64,000 bases of DNA from Elysia marginata (taxonomy: Eukaryota; Mollusca; Gastropoda; Plakobranchidae): the NCBI GenBank assembly GCA_019649035.1, contig BMAT01008040.1, positions 81,384 through 145,383 on the forward strand, read 5' to 3'. How positions within the stretch are numbered: the first letter of the stretch is position 1; each line of letters starts with the position of its first letter. The position numbers were made by a program, and so were the translations under genes. Below the pieces are notes generated by a model, which saw only the letters and a list, made by a program, of their open reading frames with translations, was not told where the DNA came from and made no database searches. This document shows, piece after piece, positions 47,703 through 57,735 of this stretch.

Positions 47703-50700
47703 CTACTGCACAACGCAGGCTTGTGATGCACTCCCATGACCTCCTGCAGCTTTGGCAAAGCAAATGCCTTGCATCCAACTGTTTTGAATGGATTCGTTCT
47801 CAGCATGGATGTAGTAAGTACGCCCGTTCTGCTTGCTTTTTATTCTGAATGCATACAACTTTTTGTCCACTCTGGTCTCTGAAATGTCCGCATCTGTGAG
47901 AGGAATTTTCTTCAAAGAGCCCTGAAATGGAAGCAAAAAGATTTATGAAATATTCAATAGAGAAAAAGACACAGAAAGAGAGAAAGAAAGAGAATGAGAC
48001 AGACAGAGATCTGAGAGTGAGTGAGAAAGGGAGGATCAGAGTGTCATACAAAAAAAAGTTCCTTTCAAGAAGAGAAGTGTATACAAATAACAAGCAATGT
48101 CTTTTCATTTGAGAGGTGATGATATCCTCTCTTTCAAAACAATGTTTTATCAATTTATATAAAACTTGAGTGATTATTGAACTTCATTGATCAAATCCTG
48201 CAAATGTTTGTAAATGGCTAGATGAGAGCTTGAGCTATGATAAATTGAGTTAGCCGGTTGGAAACCTACATTGAAACAAAGGTGAGCTGACATCTGCAAT
48301 ATTGATACATTGAAGAAAACAGTTACTAAAAACTGAACACACCAAGAAAAATACCATTCATAACACTGACCACACCAACCAAACAAAACTAGGAACTTGT
48401 AAATAATATATATGAAAAAAATTAGAGTTCATAATCATAAAAGAACCAAGCACTTTCTCAAGCATTTCATATTTTTGTGCTCTAGACCATTATGATTGAA
48501 GTAAAATTTAGAACTTGACCATGTCTAGAGCTAGATCCTAGGGCTGACATTTTTCAACACAGTATTAAATTAGTCCAAAATAAGCCTACTTGTGTTGTAG
48601 CTAGTCAGATCTTTACATTAAGATTTATGTTAAAATGCATAATGGTGACTTCCGCAACCATCTAGCTTAGCTAATTCTAGTTCAAAGCAGAAATCATAAG
48701 ATTGTACAATAATTAAAATTCATACAAGTTCCTTCAATTTCTTTACCCCAAAAGATCTGTACATCTAATTTATAAATTTTATCCCTCCTCTTCACCCCAC
48801 CAAGAATACACTTTCTTTTGCGACTTAGTAAGTTAGCAGTTGGACCAAGCTAGGGTAGAAACTGGAACCCAGGTGTGGGCACTCCTTTACTCATTGCACA
48901 CCGTCCAGTAATCAGGTTCTATGACAAATGGAACGGAACTTGTGGTTAAAGTCAAAAGTCATATTCATATCAAAATCTAGGTCTATCTTTCATCCAGTTG
49001 AAACAAGCATGTAACTGCAGACCTGCCACTCCTCAATATGGAAAATCAGTATGATTGAGTTATAAAATCAGTATTCAGGGTTAAAAAATCTGTACGACCA
49101 TGTACTAGTACTCCAAACTCTGACGCTTCTTTAGTAAAAGCACTATCAGTTCAATTCATTATAGCCATCGTCGTTGAAATTGTTTAGGAAAAAGAATAAT
49201 GGTTGAAAAAATACCATGCTCCATAATACTAAGCCTAATGTAAAGCATTTTGGTACATACAGGTATTAGTAACAATTTTCAGATTGCTAAAAAGAGTGAG
49301 AAACACTGGTAATTAACTCTTTGTCTCTATGGGCAGTAGTTGCCAGGCAGTAAAAAATCATTATTTTGTTATAAAAATCAGTACTTTCTAATATTTTTGC
49401 CAAAAATCAGTATAATACTGATTTAATCTATATAAATACCATTTCAAAATAACTAACCTTAATTTTGCAGTTATTTTGTCACCTTCTAAGAGATAGTAAG
49501 AGAACAGGATGGCAATAATTGAATAAGGAGTGGCCACGTGTGGATTGGTCAATTTGGGATTACAATATTCATATAATCTACATTGATCTTGTCTGCTTTT
49601 AAATGAGGTAAAAAACCACCTTGACCCTCTTCAGTTTACACACATGGCAATAATAAATGTCTGTACTTTTTACTAAACAACATACTCAAACACCTAGAAA
49701 AAAATTGTAACTATAGATGCTCGGGTACTCTTCATTGATCTTCCATCAAAGTTCAATACAATTCAAGCGCATATTATGGTCCATAAACTGAAAGACTTGA
49801 ATATAAGAAATGATAATATAATTGTTTGGGTACTTGAGTTCTTGACATGCAGACGACAGTTTCACAGTGTGAGTATGTAAAACTAAAGGACAGTTTTTCT
49901 GAATTGTTACAAATAAGAACAGGTGTGCCCCAAGGGTGTATGTACTGTCACCAACATTGTTACATGCATACAATTTTTATAAATGCTTACAGGAGTCACA
50001 AAACTAACACAATACTTGGCTGATGATTTAACCACTAAAGGCTAAATGAGCAACTCCAGAGCTAGTTTGAACAAATCTAATATTTTGTAGGTTGGTCACT
50101 TGGTGTGAAAAAAATTTCATTGCTAAATGTTAAAGTTAAGAAAACTAAAGAGTTGATCACAAAGCTTCCAGCTGCAGATCACCAGGCTCCAGTACTTTGA
50201 AACCTGCATTCCAGTGTTTTCTAATGCATTTCAGTACACTTGAGAACATGTATATCATTAAATAAAAACAAGACGCATTTATGGAGGAACCATGCATGGG
50301 GAGGATACTTTTTTAATTCTAGGTGTTTTTAAGTACATAGATTTGATCCTCAAAAACATGATTTTAAAACCCAGGAAAAAAAAAAAAAAAAAAATATGAC
50401 CTGCTGTATTTTGCATCATATCTGCAAGAGCCTTAGTACTATAGGCCTACACATAAATTTGATAATTTCCCTCTCATTTTGTTGATCATATTTCCCAAAA
50501 CCATAGCTTGTAACTTCAGTACTTTAGGTATATTATATGTTATCAATACCCTAATATTTTGATGGTCTTTTTTGTACTAATTAAACACTGAAATCAGTAC
50601 TGGTGGCAGCTCTCTGAGTGAGTGTGATCATGAATGGTTATTGACTTGAGAATTTAAACGAAAAACTCTATGCGCTAACCTGAAATTAATCAAAATGTCT

Positions 50701-50925
50701 GAAATTTTAAACTTTTTTTGCTGATTCACTCCAAATATAAAAAGAACTCAATTCAATTCAATTCAATTCAAGTTTATTCAGTCAATACAAAGTTCAATTA
50801 GTACATGTATTGAAAATAAACAATGCTCAGTCAGGCTCGCAGATTCAAACATTATGAATATTATAGCAAAGTACACTAATACATGTAATAAAGAAATGAA
50901 ATATTCTCTCTCTCTCTCTCTCATC

Positions 50926-50957
<32 letters not shown>

Positions 50958-53600
50958 ATTCGTGTAGCATTTTCTCTCTTTTGTCACAATGAACAAGAAA
51001 TGCATGCATTCTTCTTAACAGTACACATCCCGCTCAACGAAACACCCCATCCTAACGTGTCATCCATATAATCAAAAGATTCGATCAGACTAATCTCTTA
51101 ATTCTAGTTCCATTAAAATGTTTTATGGCTTGGGGAAAGAAGCTATTTACCAATCGTTTATTTCCTTTGAACGCCCTTAGTCTTCAAAATATTTCCTTGC
51201 TGGGTGGGTGTCATCTTTCAATATCTTTCCTGTTCTGGCTGACATTCTTTCTTCATATAAACTTTCAAGAGATGGCAGATTCACACCAATTAACTTTTGT
51301 GCGTTTATGATAATTGAGTTCAGTCTTTTAATGTCTTTTTTTGCTATTCTATCAAACCAGACAATAATCGATTGAGTTAAGATGCTCTCCACAATGGCTC
51401 TGTAAAAGTTAATGAGTGTTACCTTATTGACCTTAAAAGACCTAAGTTTTCTTAAAAAGTACATACGCTGTCTGGCTTTTTTGTATATATTGTTGCTATT
51501 TAATTCCCAGCTTAATGTGCTAGACAGAATGGTGCCCAGGAATTTGAATGAATCAACTCGTTCAACTGTGTCCCCTGCTATAACCATTGGGGGTGGTGGC
51601 ACCTCGCCCCTTCGAAAGTCAATTACCAGTTCTTTAGTTTTTGACACGTTTAGTTTTAAATTATTTTCTCTACACCATTGAACGGTTGATTCAATCTGTC
51701 TTATTTTTTTATTTTCATTGATGTTATCAACTGTGCAATTGATGGGAAATCTGATATATAGCATTCAGATTTGCTACCCTAAAATCACTGTGCATGCAAA
51801 TTTTCATTGCTATATATATAACCCCATTAGTTTTCTAGTTATGCCTTAAAAAGTGTAAAAACAGTCCCGCGCGTCTGAGTTTTTTGCTATATCAAGGCCA
51901 TACGATTAAAAAGATTTAAAAAAATTCATAACTTTTTTGTTTATGAACATATTTTAAAAATTTCAGATGTTTGGGCTCAGCTCAACAAGGGCTTCAAATT
52001 GATATAACTTTTAGCCCCCTTTATTAAAAAAAAAATTTTGGATTGGCATTACTAATTAATGATGAGTCAGTTGAAACCATTGGCTTTCAGACTAAGTATA
52101 AAATAATTTGGCATTTAAATTGAAAATAAACTACTACTATACTGGCATGCCCATACTGATACTTTAAGTTTAATGCAACAAAATAATTGTACGGGAGACT
52201 GTTTTTTTTTCTAAGAAAAAAAAACCTGTTAGTTTTGGTCTTTTCACAAAAACGTCCTAAAATGTCCTATTAATCAAGCCCACAGGAATTCAAACTAATC
52301 AAAGTGATTGCGTTTGGCTTCTAGTTCTAGGAAACATCACAGAAGAGGACTAACAAAGAATTAAAGGCTGGACAAACAGTGGGTGAGGAGCTGCCAATTT
52401 AACCCATCAATATAAAAAAAATCTGACCAAAGCATTTAATTTACTAGCAAATGATCCATACCACCCACTTTGGAGTTTGGAAAATGGAATGCATCAGATT
52501 TCAGGAAGATCAGGAAGTAAGATCTAAAACTGAACCATTACCTGTTCCCACAAAATCTAAAAAAATTCTTGGAATAAAAAATCCAAATGTTAATATTAAG
52601 GATTTGCTTTCTTTAAACTATAAGATGCATTTTTAAGGCCATGGCATAAGGAGAATCATACAGAGGTAAGGAAGTGAGTGAGAAAGTGAGAGAGAAACTT
52701 GCTAAAGAACTATTGTCAAAAGAGTTAATTAGTTTATTGCAGTTATTGCTGGTCTTGTGTTTCTGTGCTTTAGAGTGAAATATTAGAAAAATTGTCAAAC
52801 TAGGTGATAGACTAGATTTAGATCTTACTCACTTAAGTCTAATCTAGATTCGATCTAGTGGTAATTGTGGCGTCATGGTCTAGTGGTATATGCTCGGCTT
52901 TCGGATCGAGAGGTCCAGAGTTCCAGACCTGCTTTCGGCAGGTCGACGTTTACTCACGTTTTAGTCCTTGAGAAAGGCTATTTACACACATTTCTTCGCC
53001 TCACTCGAGTAACCGAATATAGGCAGTGAAAGATCTTGTCAGAATGCTAGAATGATGCGCTTTTAGCTGCTCCTCTGTGAGTTCAGAAGGTACTTTGGTT
53101 GGGAATGGCCTGTCGGGGAACCTATGTAAAGCGCTTAGAGCACATTAATGGAAAAGCGCTATATAGAAACGCTCTTTACTTGTAAACTCTTTAATAGTAA
53201 CATAAAATTAAATCAATAACAAAAATGGGTCAATAAAGTGCATCTTATTCTTATTTATCTTATTTCTTATCTTCTTTCGGTGAGGTGGGCCCAAAAGTAA
53301 ATCAAAATACAATTAAACAGCATCTAGATCTAGATCTAGATCTAGATTACAAATCTCTGAACAGGTGAAAGTCTTGGCGTATCTTACCTGAGGTGACTCG
53401 CTGTAATACAAGTCTGAGTTCCTCAAAAGAAACCACTGCCTTTTCCATTTTCGAGATAGGCGAGATCTTTTCATGAGAAAACCTCTGATTTCATTGTCAG
53501 TAATTTCTGTGTCTGGTTGCGAATCAGATCTAGATCTATTTGATAAACTATTGGTTCTTTGACTGTCAGTGCCAGTACCTGAGTCAGAGCAGGAAGCCAT
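47703..53600 (-). CDS. Small single-PH-domain protein with CaaX-like C-terminus, two coding exons
   Basis: Minus-strand exons are 53600-53388 (71 codons, donor CAG|GTAAGA) and 47921-47703 (72 codons plus TAG; acceptor TTTCAG). They join in phase 0 to give 143 aa. Residues 1-36 are a Ser/Asp-rich leader. Residues ~37-130 are one complete PH domain: strand 1 GFLMKRS, strands 2-3 KRQWFLLR and DLYYSES, GSLKKIPL at the exon junction, LYAFRIKSK, RTYYIHA, and the C-terminal helix ending SWMQGICFAK with its invariant Trp. PH domains bind phosphoinositides or proteins at membranes. Here the usual K-x-R-W/Y-F basic pair reads K-R-Q-W-F, so a strong PIP3 site is not assured. The protein ends ACVVQ, a possible prenylation box. 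I do not recognise a specific orthologue; the closest resemblance is to small PH proteins of the PLEKHA/PLEKHB/DAPP1 type. The intron contains a LINE and a SINE. Confidence 0.85.
49010..49440. repeat. Fragments of the AATCAGTA repeat family
   Basis: Several copies of AAAATCAGTAT / AAATCAGTACT and two CTGCCA(C/G)-type ends, similar to the repeat ends at 23384 and 50612. Too degenerate to bound. Confidence 0.4.
50180..50612. mobile_element. Second copy of the hAT-like / palindromic repeat
   Basis: The right end GAAATCAGTACTGGTGGCAG is the reverse complement of the 23384 terminus. It shares AACAAGACGCATTTATGGA-like and TTCTAGGTGTTT words with 23690-23760. Confidence 0.5.
50745..51765 (-). mobile_element. 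L2/CR1/Rex1-like LINE, 5'-truncated 3' portion
   Basis: Minus-strand frame 51764-51177 encodes the C-terminal RT region: TVQWCRENNLKLN, SKTKELVIDFRRGE, VDSFKFLGTILSS, then RMYFLRKLRSF and FYRAIVESI, typical of L2/CR1-type elements. The catalytic YADD part is absent because of 5' truncation. The 3' UTR continues to GAATAAACTTGAATTGAATT at about 50745-50775, i.e. a short (TTGAA)n tail. A (CT)n microsatellite lies inside the 3' part. It sits in the PH-gene intron, same strand. Confidence 0.85.
50904..50957. repeat. (CT)n microsatellite
   Basis: Imperfect CT repeat of about 54 bp within the LINE 3' region. Confidence 0.9.
52867..53185 (+). mobile_element. tRNA-headed SINE (PH-gene intron)
   Basis: The head has TGGTCTAGTGGTATATGCTC (A box) and GGTCCAGAGTTCCAGACC (B box). 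The tail reads AATGGCCTGTCGGGGAACC then GTAAAGCGCTTAGAGCAC and AAAAGCGCTATATAGAAA, a tail type I associate with L2-dependent or V-SINE-like families. The plausible partner LINE type is present in the window. Confidence 0.75.
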
Positions 53601-54818
53601 GATGTCTCAATAATGACAACAGTGAAAACCACAAACACATTCGTTAGAAGCACGCAAACTGTATATCGATACTAATCTAATGTATTATGTTTCTATCGAT
53701 ATAATGCTTATACGAACAGTCATGGAGGAATACTTTCAATCTCACGTTACCGGTAGCTTATTAATTTTGTTAATTGCATAAATTTACAGTCTATGTGCGT
53801 GATACCTCTATACATATATCTTATTTCATCCGCTGTTATTGGAAGGGGTGTAAATTTCTAAGCCAACATCGTTGAAGACAAGGGACAGCAAAGACACAAA
53901 ACACTGCAAAATGTAACAGTGGATCGGGACCCTACAAGACTGTTTACGCAGTAAAGTACATGTATTGGTGACGGTGACGGTGATGGTGTGTGTGGGTGTA
54001 TCTATCTAACTACCAATTAATTTATCTACCTGTCTATCTATCAATATTACTGTCCAAATTACTTAACTTTTGGGCCCTGCCATGATTTCAAAGTTCCTGG
54101 CTGTTGTCTTCTTCAGATTACGACTATGAGATCATTTTCAAGTTGATCAAATCTCTCACTGGTTTGCCACAAGAGTTGACATTGACTGTTTCACCGATGC
54201 ATCTGTTCTCGCTAGCCCTAAACCCTACCACTAGTTTAGGCCCTTTTTTTATTGTATATTCAGCCTACTTGGTCTACTCAATTAATTTAGCCATCTTCCT
54301 ATAACTGACAATACTTTGAATTGCTGATCTTACTTTGTGTCGATTTCCCCGCTGTTCTGCTTTTCCGTTTTATTAAAAATAATTGACTTTGCCTTGAAAT
54401 AGGTATCCGTACAGCCATTAGTACTAATTACTATGTAATATAACTGCAAAATGTTCAACGTGAATTTTCATTTATGTGCAAACACTGAAGAATGGTCAAC
54501 ATTTACTAATACTGTAGAATTGTTAATGTATTTATAACGTGTGGATCCTATAAAAAATTCTCCAATGAGATGAATAAAGAAATTTTATCTTATAGCCTAT
54601 TATCTTATTTGTTATATGATCATATAAAATTTTCCTTCTTTTTCTCAGAATAACAAAGCGGCCGCGGAGAGTGAATGAATGAAACTGCCATCTAAAACAC
54701 CTGATACAGTACAAAGTCACCTTCTGAGGTCATTCTTAATGTATTAAGTTTATTGCCAATACACTCATAAACAATGCCTTTTGAACTCTTTACCCTAATT
54801 GTATTCAAATCTACTTGT
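53601..54818. other. Putative promoter region of the PH gene and adjacent spacer
   Basis: The interval lies directly upstream of the minus-strand start at 53600. A GTGACGGTGACGGTGATGG short tandem repeat occurs near 53970. No core promoter element could be fixed. Confidence 0.3.
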
Positions 54819-55330
54819 GTGACGACGTGGTCGAGTGGAAGACACTCGGCTATCGCACTGAGAGGTCTTGGCTTGAGCCCTTGCATGGCATGTGGACTTT
54901 AAGTTACTCTTCGGAAACGGCCGATTGTAGGCCTACACGTTTCGTAGTCTCACTCTGACCTTACCTAATAGGCCGAAGTTTCACCCAGTTTAGCTTAAGC
55001 CAAGGTCGCTTCAGCTTGGTGACCACAAAATCTACGGTAGCCACCCTTTACAGAAGGTCCCTGTGGGCATGGGAACTTCGTCCCGGTGCCAAACAAATCC
55101 ACTTTGGTACCGCTTCTTGTAGGGACCTTAGAGACCTTCCGGAAATTACTCCGTACTTAATAACCAGGGCCTGAAAATTTTTGAAAGAATACTAGAGTAA
55201 TGTCTATTCATTGCTGCGCGTTTGTATGCTGAGATGGTAATTTAATTGGTAATGGCCTGTCGAAAACTTGGTTTAAACGCTTAGAGCGTTTTAGAGGACT
55301 GGGAGCTATTAAAAACGATTAAGTTCAAAT
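54819..55330 (+). mobile_element. tRNA-headed SINE with a longer, different middle
   Basis: The head reads ACGTGGTCGAGTGGAAGACA and GAGAGGTCTTGGCTTGAGCC. The tail has GGTAATGGCCTGTCG and AAACGCTTAGAGCG as in the element at 52867-53185. The ~350 bp between is unrelated to that SINE and includes AAGGTCCCT...AGGGACCTT inverted arms near 55054-55130, so an insertion is possible. Confidence 0.65.
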
Positions 55331-55845
55331 TACATATTTTGCTTTTTCTGATAAAGCAACCGCTTTTGTCATCTCTATGCCTCGGCCTGTAAGGTTAAGA
55401 CTATTGGTGATAAAAATTGATATATCTAGTCGTGTATGAGTTTTGAACCCTATATTAGATGGATTGCTCTTATCCAGTTGTCACAAAGTCTTGCAAACTG
55501 ATTAGTGACTGAGGAAACGCATAATTAAGACGAACTAATTTATTCATCCCTGTACTGGTTTAAAATTTAAGGTGAAAAGGAACAGACGATTTCATCTTGA
55601 AAGACATCAATTTTGAGTTTAATTTAAAACAAAGCTCAGCGGAACTTGCATGAAAAATACCTTGCGTAATCTTTTTGTTACTCGTACATTTTTAGATTTA
55701 TGTCAAGACTGAAAACGAACAAACAAGCTTACATCTTGTAGTGAATGTCTAGCGTTATGTATTTGTGTATATGAAAGTTACAACAAAACAAAATTGAATA
55801 GAAAATAGATCTTTTTTTCAAGAAAACGAAAAGCAAGACGGACGA

Positions 55846-56123
55846 GGTACTTGTCCGCTATTTACTGACCTCAAAACCTGCCTAAGTCGCCGAGCCATAA
55901 TCTATAGTTCAGGCAATGTCTCCGTTTCAAACTCTTAAAAACCAGTCAAATCTCCTTGCTTTGTAAATTCATAATAGAATAACTGAAAGATAAATGGAGT
56001 CTTTCTTGTGCATAATGTTGCTGGACTTTGATCCTTTCTGGTCAGATATAGGATTAAAGAATAAAAATTTTCTGACTTCAGCTGGGTTTTCAGGATTAGG
56101 GTCACTGAATAGCGGACAAGTAC
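55846..56123. repeat. Inverted repeat, 24-bp arms
   Basis: GTACTTGTCCGCTATTTACT (starting 55847) pairs with AATAGCGGACAAGTAC (ending 56123). 22 of 24 positions match, with weaker pairing outward (AAAACGAAAA on both arms). Likely a MITE whose ends I cannot define. Confidence 0.7.
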
Positions 56124-56286
56124 GGGGTACCGTGTGTTTTTCGTTTTCTTTTGTTCAAACGGCAGTAGAACTTTTGATCTTACTTTAATAACGCCCTTTA
56201 TGATCTTTGTCATCTCATCTTGCTTCAAGCATCGGCCTTTAATATATGTCACAAACACCAGAAATAATAATCGAGTAAACGAATAA

Positions 56287-56488
56287 NNNNNNNNNNNNNN
56301 NNNNNNNNNNNNNNNNNNNNNNNNNNNNNNNNNNNNNNNNNNNNNNNNNNNNNNNNNNNNNNNNNNNNNNNNNNNNNNNNNNNNNNNNNNNNNNNNNNNN
56401 NNNNNNNNNNNNNNNNNNNNNNNNNNNNNNNNNNNNNNNNNNNNNNNNNNNNNNNNNNNNNNNNNNNNNNNNNNNNNNNNNNNNNNNN
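56287..56488. other. Assembly gap (202 N)
   Basis: N run followed by CT-rich sequence. Confidence 1.
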
Positions 56489-57240
56489 CTCACTCTCTCT
56501 TCGTCCAGTATTCTATCCTCTCAGTCTTCTCCGAGTATCTCTCCACTCTTATCTTCTCGGTCTCTCCTCTCCTTATCAACCACGCGAGCTCTATTTATAA
56601 GAAAAACACACATCTAGAAATCGCACACAATTTCTGGGAATTTCCCGAAAATTCTACCCTTTACAAGAAAGGTGAGAAAGGTGTGGCCTAATACGGCAGC
56701 GACACCCAATCGCGAGCCAAGTTAAAAATAGGTCACCGGTCATCAAATATTATGTAAATTAACCGGAAGATAGTAATCTAGATAAAATCCAGAAGACCAG
56801 ATCTACAAAACCAATAATAGGCGACCATTCCAGATTCCAACGAGTTACGAAATCCGTAAGTTACCCATAACCACGAATGCTTAACACATTCCACCAAAAA
56901 AACAAGCGCAGCCCCAATCCAGGTCCACACTGTACATAGCATGACTAAGGAACCAGACCAGAACAATGTCTAACTTCGTTACAATATATATACGGCTGTT
57001 AGTATTATGTTACTTTGTCGTTCTCTATTTATTTGTCTGTTTGGCTGCCTGCCTATTTCTATATATATATATATATATCCATCTTTCTCTCTGTACGCGT
57101 GCTTTTTTTGTGTATGCCTTTCTTCTATTCACTCATTCTGCTCTCCTCATTACCTGCCTTTTTGTCTTTTTTTTCTCTGAGCCTCACAGTGACTCTCTAT
57201 CTTTGGTGACTGTGAAAGTATTTCGCTTCCAGTTTGTTTA
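56489..57240. other. Non-coding interval between gap and pyrimidine minisatellite
   Basis: The less AT-rich block at 56500-56730 contains TATTTATAAG at about 56592; promoter identity is unproven. (TA)n at 57061-57078. Confidence 0.3.
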
Positions 57241-57735
57241 GATGTCTGTCTGTCTGTCTCTGTTAGGCCTACTGTCTGTCTGTCTCTGTCTCTGTACCCC
57301 CTCTCTCTGTCTCTGTCTGTCTTTCTGTATGTCTCTGTCTGTGTCCCTCTCTGTCTCTCTCTGAGTCTCTGTCTCTGTACCCCCCTCTCTCTCTGTCTCT
57401 GTCTGTCTTTCTGTCTGTCTCTCTCTCTGTGTCCCTGTCTGTCTCTCTCTGTCTCTGTACCCCCTCTCTGTCTGTCTCTGCCTTCTATGTCTCTCTCTCT
57501 CTCTCTCTCTCTGTCCCTCTCTGTCTCTATACCCCATCTCTCTGTCTCTGTCTGTTTTTCTGTCTGTCTCTCTCTTTCTGTTTCTCTCTGTCTCTGTATC
57601 CCCTCTCTCTCTCTGTCCCTGTCTGTCTTTCTGTCTGTCTCTCTCTCTCTGTGTCCCTCTGTCCCTCTGTCTCTCTACCCCCTTCTCTCTCTATCTCTCT
57701 CTGTCTCTGTCTCTCTCTGTGCCCCCCTCTCTCTT
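57241..57735. repeat. Pyrimidine-rich (TCTG/CT) minisatellite
   Basis: About 495 bp of CTGT/CTCT words organised in units of roughly 70-85 bp, each punctuated by GTACCCC or variants (near 57293, 57377, 57457, 57528, 57594 and 57675). Apparent ORFs in both strands are low-complexity artefacts. Confidence 0.9.

Noticed and set aside
47486-47848. 120-aa plus-strand frame
   Set aside because: It is antisense to the terminal exon and 3' UTR of the PH-domain gene and resembles no protein.
56500-56730. Possible LTR or promoter (TATTTATAAG in a less AT-rich block)
   Set aside because: No paired copy, primer-binding site or coding sequence nearby; one side is an assembly gap.
57241-57735. Long Ser/Leu/Val-rich and Arg/Glu-rich open frames
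   Set aside because: They are translations of CT/TCTG simple repeats; the same applies to the frames in 289-340, 42433-42514, 50904-50957 and 61519-61912.
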